A DNA stretch of 64,000 bases. Origin: an uncultured Kangiella sp. Lineage in GTDB: Bacteria; Pseudomonadota; Gammaproteobacteria; Enterobacterales; Kangiellaceae. The notes under the pieces were generated by a model that did not search any database, had not been told where the DNA came from, and was given only the letters and a program-made list of their open reading frames with translations. This document shows, in pieces, positions 46,793-57,597 of the stretch (position 1 is its first letter; every line of letters starts with the position of its first letter). The stretch lies in contig CATNCP010000010.1 in assembly GCA_950096615.1 (NCBI GenBank), forward strand, positions 1-64,000, in the 5' to 3' direction. A program made the position numbers and the translations under genes.

Positions 46793-48966
46793 TACTCTTC
46801 GTCTGCCTCTTGCTCAGTTTGTTCTTCCGCAGCTCCGCTGCCCTGATCAAGCAACATGTCTTTATCCAGATACTCTTCGAAGCTTGGCGGTAACACTAAT
46901 GCTTCATCATAAGTTGGCAACACTGGCGCTTCAGCGCTTGGCATTAAACTAATACCTTTATTAGCTTGCTCAATTTGCTGCGCTCGCATATAGCTATATT
47001 TAGCATTACTGACTTCACGTAAATCTTTATCATCTTTCAACACGCGAGGGTGAATGAACACCATCAAGTTACGTTTGATTTTTTGAGTACGTTCTGACTT
47101 AAATGCATGACCTAAAATTGGGATATCGCCAAGAATCGGCACTTTCTGGGAGCTTTGTTGAATATCATCGTCAATCAAGCCGCCTAGCACGACTAATCCG
47201 CCATTAGGCACTAATACAGAAGTTTTAACTTCACGCTTATTGGTCACCACGTCTACCGCTGTCGAACCAGCAATCGACGATACTTCTTGCTCAATATCCA
47301 AACGAACATAGTTACCTTCGTTAATTTGCGGCGTTAGTTTCAGCATCACACCAACATCTTTACGCTCTACATTCTGGAATGGATTTGAATTATTATCGCC
47401 TAAAGTCGAGCCGGTGATGATCGGAATTTCCTGACCAGCTTTGAATATTGCTTCTACATTATCCAGCGTAGTCACACTTGGACGTGCCAGCGTATTCGAG
47501 TCGGTGACGCCTTCTAGTGCTTTAATAAAGGCAGCCCAGCTCAAACCGGATTGACTAGTACGAGCAATACCTAAGCCTGCTCCTTGTAAACCACCGAGTA
47601 CTTCTGCTAAAGCAACACCATTGTCTCCACCAGTAGTAATAGTTTCCGTTCCAGTGATACGACCATCTTCATCTCGAGTAAACACTTCTTCTTCTTGACC
47701 GCGGCTAGCGATTGCGCCACCTGCTACTTGGCCAATCGTCGTACCCGTATTATTGAAGTTAATAATACCGGCTGGTTGAGTGCCTGAGCCGCTTGGTGAG
47801 AACAGCCACTGAATGCCTAACTCTTTTGCTGTGGTATCAGAAATCTCGACGATTATCGCTTCAACGTGCACTTGCTTACGGCGAATATCTAAACTACGGA
47901 TAACTGAATCAAACTCACGCATCATATCTGGCGGCGCCGTTAAAACAAGCGCGTTCGTTTCTTCATGAAACTGCACAGAATACAGGGCTTTTTTTGCTGT
48001 AGCTCCACCACCGGAAGCACCGCCTCCTCGTCCAGAATTAGCGGCTTCTTCTTTTTTCTTAATCTCACCAATCCCTTGCAACACTTCAGACACATGCTCA
48101 GCTTTCGCATACTTCAAGAAAACCGTTTTTGTGTTGCCGGTATTGTCTAACTGGCGATCTAAACTATGAATTAAAGCCCTTAAACGAATACGTTGACGAT
48201 TACCCGCACTCAATAAAATACTGTTAGTACGCTCATCCGCTACATAACGCGGCTGTTGAACTTGATTGACTCGCTCTTGCTGACCGCCACGGTTTAAGCT
48301 CTCTAAAATGCGAACGATTTCACTGGCTGACGCATGCTTCAATTGAATCACTTCAATTTCTTCATCATTCGCCTTATCTGTACGCTCAATAATTTTAGTA
48401 ATTCGCTCTACGTTTGACGCAGAGTCATGCAAAATCAAAGTGTTTGTTCCTTGAACCGCAAATAAATGACCCGATTGTGGCGATACCAAAGGACGCAACA
48501 CATTCATGATTTGCTGAGCATCCACATTTTGTACTGGAATCACCTGAGTAATGGCTTGATCGCCATATGCTTTGGGGTTCTTTACATTAACTGGCGATGC
48601 TTCATAGCGCGCTTTTTGATCTTGTACAATTTTAATCACGCCATTATTTTCAATCGCTTGGAAGCCATGAACCTGAATAGCCGACACAAAAATGTTATAG
48701 ATTTCATCTTTACTGAAATCATTATTTGAAATGATAGTAACTTTGAGGCCTTTTACACGTGGGTCAACAATCATGGTCTTACCCGTAATGCGCGCAACCG
48801 TTTCAACCACTTCACGGATATCCGCATCGCGAACATTCAAACGCTCAGCCTTTACCATAGCCGATGAAAATAATAGTGATAGAGCAAATAGCCCCATGAT
48901 CGCCCCGTGTTTCCACGATGACTGCTTGTGTTTATAGTTATCCTGACTATTTAATTTGTCTAACAT
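46792..48966 (-). CDS. gspD: Type II secretion outer-membrane secretin GspD
   Basis: The 724-residue protein has a signal peptide with a long polar start (cleaved near residue 42, after MVKA), N0 to N3 domains ([52 protein letters not shown]), a Gly-rich insertion in N3 (about 316-330) and the secretin barrel ([51 protein letters not shown]). It forms the outer-membrane channel. The C-terminus is a Glu/Gln-rich S domain that normally binds a pilotin; no gspS gene is nearby. It overlaps gspC by 20 bases. Confidence 0.97.
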   Translation of the reverse strand: MLDKLNSQDNYKHKQSSWKHGAIMGLFALSLLFSSAMVKAERLNVRDADIREVVETVARITGKTMIVDPRVKGLKVTIISNNDFSKDEIYNIFVSAIQVHGFQAIENNGVIKIVQDQKARYEASPVNVKNPKAYGDQAITQVIPVQNVDAQQIMNVLRPLVSPQSGHLFAVQGTNTLILHDSASNVERITKIIERTDKANDEEIEVIQLKHASASEIVRILESLNRGGQQERVNQVQQPRYVADERTNSILLSAGNRQRIRLRALIHSLDRQLDNTGNTKTVFLKYAKAEHVSEVLQGIGEIKKKEEAANSGRGGGASGGGATAKKALYSVQFHEETNALVLTAPPDMMREFDSVIRSLDIRRKQVHVEAIIVEISDTTAKELGIQWLFSPSGSGTQPAGIINFNNTGTTIGQVAGGAIASRGQEEEVFTRDEDGRITGTETITTGGDNGVALAEVLGGLQGAGLGIARTSQSGLSWAAFIKALEGVTDSNTLARPSVTTLDNVEAIFKAGQEIPIITGSTLGDNNSNPFQNVERKDVGVMLKLTPQINEGNYVRLDIEQEVSSIAGSTAVDVVTNKREVKTSVLVPNGGLVVLGGLIDDDIQQSSQKVPILGDIPILGHAFKSERTQKIKRNLMVFIHPRVLKDDKDLREVSNAKYSYMRAQQIEQANKGISLMPSAEAPVLPTYDEALVLPPSFEEYLDKDMLLDQGSGAAEEQTEQEADEE

Positions 48967-49936
48967 TGCCTTCTCTCTTTTCTAAGTTCGGCTCTATATT
49001 CGGTCTAGAGTTTGAACGAGGGCGCTGATTGCCCATATCAGAAATTCCAAGTATTAGGGTGACTGGCTGACCATTGCGTTGAATGGTCACTTCGACTGAA
49101 TCAGAGTTACTCAACTCATTCATGACACCCATCATGCCCTCATTGCTTAATTTTTGCCCATTCACAGACGTTATCACATCATTACGGCGTAAGCCGAGAC
49201 GTGTGAACATTCTTGGGTCTTTACCCGGTGATACTTTAAAGCCACTCACTTGACCGCTAGCATCCACCACCGGTTGTACGTTTGCGATATCTTTTAGTGC
49301 CTGAGGATTGCTGTAGATCTGTTCTTTCATTTCAGCCAGCTCTCGACTTAAGCGAGCATCGCGACTTTTATCGATTGTCCGCTCAGGGCCTTTTTCAGAT
49401 TTCAACTCAGGCTTTTTAGCCGACGACATCACTTGCTGATTTAACTGCTCCACCAGGGTTAATGTCTCGTATTTGCCGCCATTCTTTAAGATAACCTGTA
49501 ATGTCTCAACTTTATGCAGCGTGACTTGTCCTCGGACTTTTAACTTGTCACCGATAAAGTAAACCGACTCTTGGCTGCCATTGGCTTCAATAATGGCACT
49601 ACTTAATTTATCTTCAGAAGAAACATAGGTTCCGAGCAGCTTGAGGTTTAGCTTCGTTTCTTCAGCTTCAACTTGCTCTTCAACTGGGGCATTGGCTTCG
49701 CCAAAAAGGTGCAGACCAGCGATACTCTCAACATTGACAGTTGCTTGTTTTTTAGGGGCAGGAGCGCTTTTTACAGGTACAAGCTCTGGCGGTGGCTGGA
49801 AAAACTCAACCCACAACCAAACGAGTTTGGCCAAGACATACAGGCTTATTATAGCCAATATCAAGGCTACAATTCGTGCTACTAACCTACCCCGCTGTTG
49901 CACGAATTGGGTAAAATTGTTCATCATTGAATTCAT
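48947..49936 (-). CDS. gspC: Type II secretion inner-membrane protein C with PDZ domain
   Basis: The 329-residue protein has one membrane helix (about 20-42), a homology region (LHLFGEAN at about 75 through LKLLGTYVSSEDKLSSAIIEANG) that binds GspD N0, and a C-terminal PDZ domain (about 215-305; FTRLGLRRNDVITSVNGQKLSNEG). It links the inner-membrane platform to the secretin. It is the first gene of gspCDEFGHIJKLMN and is divergent from hslR, with a 155-bp gap holding both promoters. Two further Met codons lie within the first five residues, so the start may be a few codons later. Confidence 0.95.
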   Translation of the reverse strand: MNSMMNNFTQFVQQRGRLVARIVALILAIISLYVLAKLVWLWVEFFQPPPELVPVKSAPAPKKQATVNVESIAGLHLFGEANAPVEEQVEAEETKLNLKLLGTYVSSEDKLSSAIIEANGSQESVYFIGDKLKVRGQVTLHKVETLQVILKNGGKYETLTLVEQLNQQVMSSAKKPELKSEKGPERTIDKSRDARLSRELAEMKEQIYSNPQALKDIANVQPVVDASGQVSGFKVSPGKDPRMFTRLGLRRNDVITSVNGQKLSNEGMMGVMNELSNSDSVEVTIQRNGQPVTLILGISDMGNQRPRSNSRPNIEPNLEKREGNVRQIK

Positions 49937-49996
49937 TTATATAATATTTTACGGGTTTCCGTTGTATTCCCGAATTATGTCCCCAAGTTAAATTTT

Positions 49997-50025
49997 AGCT
50001 ATCTTTCTCTGAGATAGCTTATAAT
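49997..50025 (+). promoter_or_regulatory. Candidate hslR promoter with an inverted repeat over the -35 region
   Basis: AGCTATCT and AGATAGCT form a perfect 8-bp inverted repeat with a 7-bp spacer (49997-50019), immediately followed by TATAAT (50020-50025), 67 bp before the hslR ATG. The repeat covers the -35 position, where no TTGACA-like element is seen. It is either an operator or the start of a structured transcript. I see no clear sigma32 promoter here. Confidence 0.45.
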
Positions 50026-50091
50026 AAGCATATTCCCACTCAAATCGCGGAAAAGCAAGACAAGATACTGTAAAGATAAGTAAGGTTCAAG

Positions 50092-50472
50092 ATGGCAGTT
50101 GACAATTCTGTGAGGTTAGACAAGTGGTTATGGGCGGCCCGTTTTTTCAAAACGCGCTCAATAGCCAAAGAAGCCATTGATGGTGGCAAAGTTCATTGTG
50201 ATGGCGTCAAAGGTAAAGCAAGCCGAGTCGTGACCACGGGCATGAGCTTAAAGATCAGGCAAGGCTTTCATGAAAAAACGGTCATCGTGAAAGACTTATC
50301 CGATAAAAGAGGCCCAGCAAAAATGGCTCAAACCCTTTATGAAGAAACAGCCGATAGCATCAAACAGCGAGAAACCTTAGCGGTTCAGCGCCAATCAATG
50401 CCGAAAACCGAAGGCAAGCCTGATAAGCGCCAACGGCGACAAATTCATCGCTTTAAACGGGACAACTCTTAA
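50092..50472 (+). CDS. hslR: Ribosome-associated heat shock protein 15
   Basis: The 126-residue basic protein consists of an S4 RNA-binding domain (RLDKWLWAARFFKTRSIAKEAI, GGKVHCDGVKGKASRVV) and a Lys/Arg-rich tail. Hsp15 binds 50S subunits that carry a stalled nascent chain after erroneous dissociation and helps recycle them. Length equals that of E. coli (133). hslO follows 63 bp later in the same orientation, the conserved hslR-hslO pair. Confidence 0.95.
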   Translation: MAVDNSVRLDKWLWAARFFKTRSIAKEAIDGGKVHCDGVKGKASRVVTTGMSLKIRQGFHEKTVIVKDLSDKRGPAKMAQTLYEETADSIKQRETLAVQRQSMPKTEGKPDKRQRRQIHRFKRDNS

Positions 50473-50535
50473 TCAAGCTATACAGTTACTTGTACCTTTT
50501 ATAACAGCACTTTCGACACAACAACTGGAATTACG

Positions 50536-51432
50536 ATGTCAGATACGATTCAACGATTTACCTTTGCAAACCTGCCTATTCGAGGCGAAATTATCAGTCT
50601 AGGGCAAAGCTTTCAGACCATTATTGAGAAGCACGCCGAGCAGCATCAGTATAATTCCGCTCAGCGACAGCTACTCGGACAGGCATTAGCTGCTACCGCG
50701 TTAATGGCCGAAATCATTAAAATAGAAGGTAAAGTGGCGTTGCAATTACAGAGCCCTTCTGCTGTTAAGTTATTGCTGACAGAATGTACTCATCAAGGTT
50801 ACATCCGTGGTCTCACACACCTAGATCAAGAGAAAACGTCAGATTCGCTAGATTTTGCACAATGGACTCAAGGCGGTCAGATGGCCATTACCATTGAGCC
50901 TGCTCAAGGCAAACGGTATCAAGGCGTAGTACCTCTCGAAAACTCTGAGCTGTCTCATTGCCTTGAAGAATACTTTGAACGCTCGGAGCAGCTACCAACC
51001 TATATCCAGCTGTTTGCTCAGGATAGCAAAGTATTTGGGCTCTTTTTACAAGCGATGCCTGGCAACTCACAAGAAAATACTACGGCTGAAGACAAAGCGG
51101 CTGCTTTCGAGCACGTCAAAGCACTAGCGGAAACATTAACGGCCGAAGAAGCTTTGGGCATTTCTCACCAAGAATTACTGTATCGATTATTTAATCAAGA
51201 TGAAGTAACGATTTATCCCGAAAAGCAGATTCAGTTCCAGTGCGGTTGCTCACGCGAACGCAATGAAAAGGCATTAGCAACTATTCAGCCAGCAGAATTG
51301 GTGGAAATGGTTCAGGAAAGTGGCGGACAAATTGAATTGGTTTGTGACTTCTGCAGTCATAAAGAAATCTTTACTGAGCAAGATATTATGACGTTCCTCA
51401 GCAACACAGCCCCAAGCGACAGCGTCAATTAA
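50536..51432 (+). CDS. hslO: Redox-activated chaperone Hsp33
   Basis: The 298-residue protein has the Hsp33 N-terminal domain (RGEIISLGQSFQTII, LGQALAATALMAEIIKIEGKVALQLQ split over two strands) and the C-terminal zinc switch CGCSRERNEKAL and CDFC, whose four Cys bind zinc when reduced and form two disulfides on oxidative stress, turning on the chaperone. It follows hslR and converges on envZ with four bases between the stops. Confidence 0.96.
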   Translation: MSDTIQRFTFANLPIRGEIISLGQSFQTIIEKHAEQHQYNSAQRQLLGQALAATALMAEIIKIEGKVALQLQSPSAVKLLLTECTHQGYIRGLTHLDQEKTSDSLDFAQWTQGGQMAITIEPAQGKRYQGVVPLENSELSHCLEEYFERSEQLPTYIQLFAQDSKVFGLFLQAMPGNSQENTTAEDKAAAFEHVKALAETLTAEEALGISHQELLYRLFNQDEVTIYPEKQIQFQCGCSRERNEKALATIQPAELVEMVQESGGQIELVCDFCSHKEIFTEQDIMTFLSNTAPSDSVN

Positions 51433-51436
51433 GCCA

Positions 51437-52750
51437 TTAAGTGTTGGTCCTGACAGGAAATTCTAGGCGGGCTTCGAGCCCGCCTTCAGCACGATTAATC
51501 AACGAGACGTTACCACGATGCAGCTTTGCGATCCGCTGAACAATCGCTAACCCTAAACCTGAGCCACCACCACTTCGAGCACTATTGCCACGCGAAAACG
51601 GTTGGAATAAACGCTCAATTTCTTTTTCATCAATACCAGGCCCTTGATCGTACACTGATACTCTTACTTTGTTATCAATGACTTGAGTCTTAACTTCCAA
51701 CGGCGCACCAGCGTACTTCAAACCATTCATGATGAGGTTCATAATCAGACGTTTCATCGCCATAGGTTTAAATGCCAACGGAGGAATCTTCCCCAACTCA
51801 TAACTAATGTCTTGAGTTTGAATGCGAACAGACTTCACGCAGTCTTCAACCACCGTATTTAAATCGCCCACTTGATCGCGTTCGTCACGGCCATCTCGAA
51901 CAAACGAGATGAACTGATCGATGATTTGGTCCATATCTTCAGTATCGCGAATAATCCCTTCACGAACTTCAGCTTCGTCGTCACTCATAAACTCAGTGGC
52001 CAGTCGGATCCGCGTTAAAGGAGTTCGTAAGTCGTGCGACACACCAGCCAACAATAAGGTTCTGTCTTCTTCTAGCTGCTGAACATTTCGCGCCATCTGG
52101 TTAAAAGCACGAGTCACCGTGACCATCTCCTCCAAGCCCTCTTCCTTCAACTGGCCAGGATTATCACCACGACCGATTTCTCGCGCAGCAAACTCTAAAC
52201 GACGCAACGGTCGACTAATTTGCTTGGTAAAAATCCAACCACCGAGCAAACTCAGCAATAGAATCGCAGTAAAATAAACAATAGGGGGGTGGATATAGAA
52301 TCCTTCAAACGGCTCCATACCAATACGGAACCAGACGTTGCTGTGCTTGGGTGATTTAATCCAATAATAAATTTGGTCGGATTCTTCCACGCGCATTTCA
52401 GTACTGTCTTCTGGCACGCCTAGGCTTTCGGCGAGCTGCGAGGTCAGAACCGTGTAAAGTTGCGCTTCGCGGAGTTGCTTCGGATCGCCCATACGAGTAG
52501 AAATCATCTGGATTCGTTGATCATCCATGATTTCCAGTCGCACCTCATTCGTCATCTTGCCTTCGATTTCCAAGTCCTGCATCGACATGGCTGTTTTAAC
52601 ATCGGATGCTAACAGCTGCACCAGCTGCTTCATCGAAGGCTGTGCCACGTACCAAGAAATCGACAAATAAGACACCCACTGGTTGATCAGCAGTAGCACG
52701 CCAACCAGTAAGGCTATTCGTCCAAAAGCACTTTTCGGTAAGATTCGCAT
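51437..52750 (-). CDS. envZ: Osmosensing-type sensor histidine kinase EnvZ
   Basis: The 437-residue inner-membrane kinase has two membrane helices (about 10-32 and 160-180) flanking a periplasmic domain, a HAMP linker ([20 protein letters not shown]), an H-box [20 protein letters not shown] with the phosphorylated His, an N-box [12 protein letters not shown], and G boxes DQGPGID and [13 protein letters not shown]. It lies 31 bp after ompR in the same operon. The family partner and order support EnvZ, although the environmental signal cannot be inferred. Confidence 0.94.
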   Translation of the reverse strand: MRILPKSAFGRIALLVGVLLLINQWVSYLSISWYVAQPSMKQLVQLLASDVKTAMSMQDLEIEGKMTNEVRLEIMDDQRIQMISTRMGDPKQLREAQLYTVLTSQLAESLGVPEDSTEMRVEESDQIYYWIKSPKHSNVWFRIGMEPFEGFYIHPPIVYFTAILLLSLLGGWIFTKQISRPLRRLEFAAREIGRGDNPGQLKEEGLEEMVTVTRAFNQMARNVQQLEEDRTLLLAGVSHDLRTPLTRIRLATEFMSDDEAEVREGIIRDTEDMDQIIDQFISFVRDGRDERDQVGDLNTVVEDCVKSVRIQTQDISYELGKIPPLAFKPMAMKRLIMNLIMNGLKYAGAPLEVKTQVIDNKVRVSVYDQGPGIDEKEIERLFQPFSRGNSARSGGGSGLGLAIVQRIAKLHRGNVSLINRAEGGLEARLEFPVRTNT

Positions 52751-52781
52751 GAACTTAAAGTGATGCCGAGAGCATCAGCAA

Positions 52782-53504
52782 TTAGGCTTCGCCACCGTCT
52801 GGCACGAACACATAACCCACACCCCAGACCGTTTGAATGTAACGTGGGTGGGCCGGGTCAGCTTCAATTAAACGTCGTAAACGAGAGACTTGTACATCAA
52901 TACTGCGCTCTAATGCGGAATAATCACGACCACGAGCTAAGTTCATCAACTTATCACGCGAAAGCGGCTGGCGAGCGTGCTCGACCAATGACTTTAATAC
53001 CGCGAACTCGCCACTGGTCAACGAGATTGATTTACCATCATCCGTCATTTCGCGAGTTGCAAGATTTAGAGTGAAGCGTCCAAAGCTGATCACTGACTCA
53101 GCGTTGCTTGGTGCTCCTGGGATATGTTTGGCCTGACGACGCAATACCGCACGAATACGTGCGAGTAATTCTCTTGGATTAAACGGTTTCGCCAAATAAT
53201 CATCAGCACCCACCTCTAATCCAACGATGCGATCGACCTCATCGCCTTTTGCCGTCAGCATAATAATTGGTATTGGATTGTTGTCAGAACGCAGGCGACG
53301 ACAAATGGATAAACCATCTTCCCCTGGTAACATCAGATCCAGAACCATCAAATGATAATTCTCACGCTCTAAAAAGCGATCCATCTGCTCTGCATTCTCT
53401 ACCGTACGAACGATAAAATCCTGCTCCTTGAGGTAACGCTCAAGCAAACTTCTTAAACGCACATCATCATCAACCACTAGTACTTTTGGTGTTTCTTCAG
53501 TCAT
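52782..53504 (-). CDS. ompR: Response regulator OmpR
   Basis: I start at ATG 53504, eight bases after CAGGAAA, giving 240 residues as in E. coli (239); the frame opens seven codons earlier. The receiver has VLVVDDDVRLR and phosphoacceptor D56 in MVLDLMLPGEDG; the C-terminal winged helix shows LTSGEFAVLKSLVEHARQPLSRDKL and the VQVSRLRRLIEADPAHPRYIQTVWG end. It controls outer-membrane and envelope genes with EnvZ. In E. coli greB lies between ompR and tex; here tex is directly divergent. Confidence 0.96.
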   Translation of the reverse strand: MTEETPKVLVVDDDVRLRSLLERYLKEQDFIVRTVENAEQMDRFLERENYHLMVLDLMLPGEDGLSICRRLRSDNNPIPIIMLTAKGDEVDRIVGLEVGADDYLAKPFNPRELLARIRAVLRRQAKHIPGAPSNAESVISFGRFTLNLATREMTDDGKSISLTSGEFAVLKSLVEHARQPLSRDKLMNLARGRDYSALERSIDVQVSRLRRLIEADPAHPRYIQTVWGVGYVFVPDGGEA

Positions 53505-53674
53505 GGTCTTTCCTGCCCTTCCCAACCAATATCGTTATGCTTCATTCATTATTTGAATCGCCTAAATCTGACAATTTTCAGAAAGCACTCACGGAATGTC
53601 GAATTTAGACTTTTTTCATATTTCTACAAGCACTATACTATGCCGTCATATTTTTCCCAATACGCGAAAACAAG

Positions 53675-56005
53675 ATGTTACAAATTAACCAGCAGATTGC
53701 TCAAGAGCTGAATGTCCGCCCACAGCAGGTGGAAGCAGCCGTAAAACTCCTTGATGAAGGCTCGACCGTTCCCTTCATCGCACGTTACCGTAAAGAAGTA
53801 ACGGGCGCACTGGATGACACACAACTGCGTGATTTAGAGCAGAGACTGGGTTATTTACGTGAAATGGAAGATCGCCGCGGTGCCATCTTAAAGAGCATTG
53901 AAGAACAAGAAAAACTAACGCCAGAGTTGGAAAAGGCCATCAAAAGCGCCGACACCAAAAGTGAGCTAGAAGATTTATACCTTCCTTATAAACCAAAGCG
54001 TCGCACCAAAGCACAGATTGCTCGCGAAGCTGGTTTAGAGCCTCTCGCGCACGACTTATGGCAAAATCCATCTTTAGATCCAGAAGCAGAAGCCGAGAAA
54101 TACCTTAATCAGTCCGATGATAAAGACAAGCACATTGCCACCACCAAAGACGCGCTTGATGGAGCACGTCAGATTTTGATGGAAGAGTTTGCAGAGAACG
54201 CGGACTTACTAAAACAACTTCGTGATTATTTATGGGAAAATGCTTACATCAAAGCCGAAGTGGTCGAGGGTAAGGAAAAGGAAGGGATTAAGTTCTCAGA
54301 CTATTTTGACCACAACGAAGCTTTTAATGCGATTCCATCACACCGGATTTTGGCGCTATTACGTGGGCGCAATGAGAATATTTTGTCTTTACAGATGGTC
54401 TCCAACCAACACCTCATTAAAGAGCCAGATGCTGCGGATCCTTGTGTAGGCATGATTGCACAGCAATTTAATATTCAAGATCAAGGACGCCCGGCAGACA
54501 AGTGGTTACAACAAGTCATCCTGTGGACTTGGAAGATTAAACTTCACTTGTACATGGAAACCGAGCTACTGACTAAGGTTCGTGAGCAAGGCGAAGCAGA
54601 GGCCATTCGTATCTTTGCTAAGAATCTTAATGACTTATTAATGGCGGCACCAGCTGGCGCTAAAACTACCATGGGCTTAGACCCTGGATTACGTACCGGT
54701 GTGAAAGCGGTTATTGTTGATGACACTGGTAAATTATTAGCTCATAGCACCATTTTTCCACATGCACCGCAAAAGCAATGGGACCAATCATTGCGTAAGT
54801 TAGAAACTATGTGTGAGATGCATAAAGTCGAACTTATCAGTATTGGTAATGGTACAGCTTCTCGTGAAACCGATAAGCTGGTTGCGGAGCTTATGAAAAA
54901 GGCACCACAACTTAAGCTACAAAAAATCATGGTCAGCGAAGCTGGCGCATCGGTGTACTCTGCATCGGCGCTTGCAGCTAAAGAATTTCCGGATCTCGAC
55001 GTCAGTTACCGTGGCGCCGTTTCTATCGCTCGCCGCTTACAAGATCCGCTGGCTGAGTTAGTAAAAATCGAGCCTAAGTCTATTGGCGTTGGTCAATATC
55101 AACACGACGTCAGCCAAAGCCAATTGGCGAAAAGCTTGGACGGCGTGGTCGAAGATTGTGTGAACGCCGTTGGTGTTGACCTGAATATGGCCTCAGTCCC
55201 GCTTTTAACCCGTGTTTCAGGTTTAAGTAAAACCTTGGCGCAAAATATTTATAACTGGCGTAACGAGAATGGTCGCTTTAATTCTCGTCAGCAATTGTTA
55301 GAAGTTGAACGCATGGGCCCTAAGACTTTTGAGCAGGCGGCTGGCTTCCTACGCATCACCGAAGGTGACAATGCCCTGGACAGTTCTGGCGTTCACCCTG
55401 AGACTTATGCCATTGTTGAGAAAATCATTAGCGACCTGCAATTGCAAGATATTCACCAGCTGATCGGCAATGATAAACACCTAAAACAAGTCAAAGCCGA
55501 AAACTATACTGACGAAAAGTTTGGTGAACACACCATCAATGACATCGTCAAAGAGTTGGACAAGCCGGGCCGTGACCCTCGTCCAGAGTTCCGTATGGTG
55601 CAATACAAAGATGGCGTAGAGACGCTGAAAGACCTGAAAAAGAACATGGAACTGGAAGGTGTGGTCACCAACGTCACAGCATTTGGTGCTTTTGTTGATG
55701 TTGGTGTCCATCAAGATGGACTTGCTCACCTTTCGGTTATGGCAAACAAGTTCATTAAAGATCCTAGCGAAGTGGTTAAAGCCGGCGATATTGTTCGTGT
55801 TTGGGTATCTGACGTGGACTTACAGCGCAAGCGGATCAGCCTGTCCATGGTTGGTCCCGATGCAGGAGGCAGCACCAAGTCCGCTAGCAAGCCGGCATCA
55901 AAACAAAGCAAGCCGTCACACAAGAGTAGTGGTGGGAGGAAGTCTCAAAAGCAGCCTCAAGGTGCTTTTGCTGATGCTTTATCGGCTGCTTTAAAGAAGA
56001 ACTAA
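53675..56005 (+). CDS. tex: Tex/YhgF RNA-binding transcription accessory protein
   Basis: The 776-residue protein has the Tex N-terminal helical domain ([41 protein letters not shown]), a YqgF-like RNase H fold ([19 protein letters not shown]), two helix-hairpin-helix motifs ([40 protein letters not shown]) and an S1 domain at about 655-725 ([21 protein letters not shown]). A Ser/Lys-rich tail ends it. Tex binds nucleic acids and affects expression of stress and toxin genes. Length matches the family. Confidence 0.96.
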   Translation: MLQINQQIAQELNVRPQQVEAAVKLLDEGSTVPFIARYRKEVTGALDDTQLRDLEQRLGYLREMEDRRGAILKSIEEQEKLTPELEKAIKSADTKSELEDLYLPYKPKRRTKAQIAREAGLEPLAHDLWQNPSLDPEAEAEKYLNQSDDKDKHIATTKDALDGARQILMEEFAENADLLKQLRDYLWENAYIKAEVVEGKEKEGIKFSDYFDHNEAFNAIPSHRILALLRGRNENILSLQMVSNQHLIKEPDAADPCVGMIAQQFNIQDQGRPADKWLQQVILWTWKIKLHLYMETELLTKVREQGEAEAIRIFAKNLNDLLMAAPAGAKTTMGLDPGLRTGVKAVIVDDTGKLLAHSTIFPHAPQKQWDQSLRKLETMCEMHKVELISIGNGTASRETDKLVAELMKKAPQLKLQKIMVSEAGASVYSASALAAKEFPDLDVSYRGAVSIARRLQDPLAELVKIEPKSIGVGQYQHDVSQSQLAKSLDGVVEDCVNAVGVDLNMASVPLLTRVSGLSKTLAQNIYNWRNENGRFNSRQQLLEVERMGPKTFEQAAGFLRITEGDNALDSSGVHPETYAIVEKIISDLQLQDIHQLIGNDKHLKQVKAENYTDEKFGEHTINDIVKELDKPGRDPRPEFRMVQYKDGVETLKDLKKNMELEGVVTNVTAFGAFVDVGVHQDGLAHLSVMANKFIKDPSEVVKAGDIVRVWVSDVDLQRKRISLSMVGPDAGGSTKSASKPASKQSKPSHKSSGGRKSQKQPQGAFADALSAALKKN

Positions 56006-56139
56006 AGGTGCCCAACGGCTCTATAGCCCTTGTATGACAACTGCTCCAATGTGCGCACTTCTACTTGAACTTTTCATGAAGTCCATGTAGTGTGCGCTAA
56101 ATTGCTTGCTCGAATCGAGTCTGTACAGAGTAAAATTTC

Positions 56140-56652
56140 ATGAATTTAAATAATAGAGGCTGGAACTTCCTTGGCGCATTTATTTGTTACCAGCTAATAG
56201 TAACTGCCTTGTATTTCCAATACGTCGACGGACTTGAGCCATGTCCCTTATGCATGTTTCAGCGCGCAATGGTCATCGCTCTGGGTGGCGTATTGCTGAT
56301 TAACGCTGTTCATAACCCCAAGATCAACTCTTGGGCCAATCGTATTTATCAAATCCTTGCTTTGTTGCCGGCCATTGGTGGCATCATTATTGCAGGGCGT
56401 CATGTTTACCTGCAGCACTTGCCAGAAGATGAAGTTCCGGCCTGCGGTGCTCCGCTGGAAACCATGATGGACATGTTACCGTTTACTGAAGTCATTCAAA
56501 CGGTATTATCGGGTGATGGCGAATGCGCCAAGATTAGTTGGAGTTTTATTGGGCTATCAATGCCTGAATGGATGCTCGTTATTTTCATCATCGCAACCTT
56601 GGTTCTTGGGTTTAGACTGTTTAAGTCTTTTCAACAACCAAAACCATTCTAA
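56140..56652 (+). CDS. dsbB: Disulfide bond formation protein B
   Basis: The 170-residue inner-membrane protein has four membrane helices (about 8-26, 42-60, 68-88, 142-162). EPCPLCMFQRAM holds the first redox Cys pair and the second periplasmic loop holds Cys in VPACGAP and GECAKISW, the pair that receives electrons from DsbA. It passes them to quinones and so re-oxidises DsbA. Length equals that of E. coli DsbB (176). Its own partner dsbA is not in the window. Confidence 0.95.
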   Translation: MNLNNRGWNFLGAFICYQLIVTALYFQYVDGLEPCPLCMFQRAMVIALGGVLLINAVHNPKINSWANRIYQILALLPAIGGIIIAGRHVYLQHLPEDEVPACGAPLETMMDMLPFTEVIQTVLSGDGECAKISWSFIGLSMPEWMLVIFIIATLVLGFRLFKSFQQPKPF

Positions 56653-56676
56653 TCCACTAAAATACTAGGTCCCTAA

Positions 56677-56976
56677 ATGATTCGTATTATTATTGAGCGT
56701 AATATCCTCGATGGTAAGCTCGACGACTATCATGCACTGATTCGCCAAGCTAAAAACAAAGCCAGCAATATGCCAGGCTTTCTGTCAGGCGAAATTTTCC
56801 ACGTAAAAGACGATAAGCATCAAGTTATTGTGATGTCATGCTGGGACTCTTTTGACACGTGGGAAGTCTGGGCTGAGTCTGAAGATCGCCAAGATTTACT
56901 CGACGAAATGCGTCCTTTGCTAAAAAGTGATGAAAAAGTGATGGTGCTACAATCTTCTCATCTCAAGAAAGACTAA
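56677..56976 (+). CDS. Antibiotic biosynthesis monooxygenase (ABM) fold protein
   Basis: The 99-residue protein has the dimeric ferredoxin-like ABM fold: IRIIIERNILDGKLDDYHALI, NMPGFLSGEIFHVKDD, VIVMSCWDSFDTWEVWAESEDRQ in sequence order. It is a family of small enzymes and heme-handling proteins; IsdG-type heme oxygenases carry an N-W-H triad that is not evident here. It lies 24 bp after dsbB, probably co-transcribed. Function unknown. Confidence 0.82.
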   Translation: MIRIIIERNILDGKLDDYHALIRQAKNKASNMPGFLSGEIFHVKDDKHQVIVMSCWDSFDTWEVWAESEDRQDLLDEMRPLLKSDEKVMVLQSSHLKKD

Positions 56977-57010
56977 TTTATTCAAATTCAATTAGTTAGC
57001 TGATTTTATA

Positions 57011-57044
57011 AAAACCGTTTAGTGCAAACTAAGCGGTTTTTTTT
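57011..57044 (+). terminator. Terminator after the ABM protein gene
   Basis: AAAACCGTTTAGT and ACTAAGCGGTTTT pair over 13 positions (one G-T) around GCAA, followed by further T to 57044. It isolates the dsbB unit from the next operon. Confidence 0.88.
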
Positions 57045-57097
57045 GGTCTAGGGCTGGTCATTGCAATACAAAAGAGCAGTCAGCAATAATATTTTAA

Positions 57098-57146
57098 TTG
57101 ACTTAATGTTAAATATTATTAACATAGAGTTAACTTTAAATAACTC
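57098..57146 (+). promoter_or_regulatory. Promoter with two GTTA-N8-TAAC operators
   Basis: TTGACT (57098-57103) and TAACAT (57120-57125), 16 bp apart, form a candidate promoter. Operator 1 is ATGTTAA-N6-TTAACAT (57106-57125) and operator 2 is GAGTTA-N8-TAACTC (57127-57146). Both contain GTTA-N8-TAAC and their centres are 21 bp apart, two helical turns. Operator 1 covers the spacer and -10; both lie in front of the operon with the HTH gene, so autoregulation is likely. Confidence 0.65.
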
Positions 57147-57160
57147 GAAGGACGTTAATT

Positions 57161-57595
57161 ATGACATTTACCGATCTTACCTTTAGGGAAAAAAGCGCAC
57201 TCATTCATATGGCTGCGTTAACCTTGTTACTGGTATTTACGCTCAGCATCATCTGGCCATTTTTTAGCGGATACGAAGAAGTCATCTTAGAAGTTAAGCC
57301 ATTATGGGTCGCGGTTATTCTTTTTATTCTACTCGAAATCATTGGGCATAGTGTTGTCGCCGCATGGAACGCCAAAGAAGCTAACGCAGAAGCGGATGAA
57401 CGCGAAAAGATAGTCGTTATGAAATCAAACTTCTACTCAAGTCATGTTTTAGGATTTATTCTGATCGGCTACATTAGTCTCAGCATGCTTTTTCAGATCC
57501 CTTTCTTGAGCATTTACTTTGTTTTCATCGCTTTCGTCATCGCTGAGCTGATAAATTATAGCTCTCAATTTATCCTGTCTCGTCGTGGAGTGTAA
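57161..57595 (+). CDS. Four-helix membrane protein, possibly DUF2178-like
   Basis: The 144-residue protein has four likely membrane segments (about 14-34, 48-68, 92-112, 116-136) and a cytoplasmic loop EADEREKIVVMKSNFYSSH, where DERE followed by hydrophobic residues recalls DUF2178-type proteins. Such small proteins are commonly encoded next to a short HTH regulator, as here: the HTH gene starts two bases after this stop. Function unknown; it may be the regulated target or a sensor for the regulator. Confidence 0.7.
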   Translation: MTFTDLTFREKSALIHMAALTLLLVFTLSIIWPFFSGYEEVILEVKPLWVAVILFILLEIIGHSVVAAWNAKEANAEADEREKIVVMKSNFYSSHVLGFILIGYISLSMLFQIPFLSIYFVFIAFVIAELINYSSQFILSRRGV

Positions 57596-57597
57596 CC

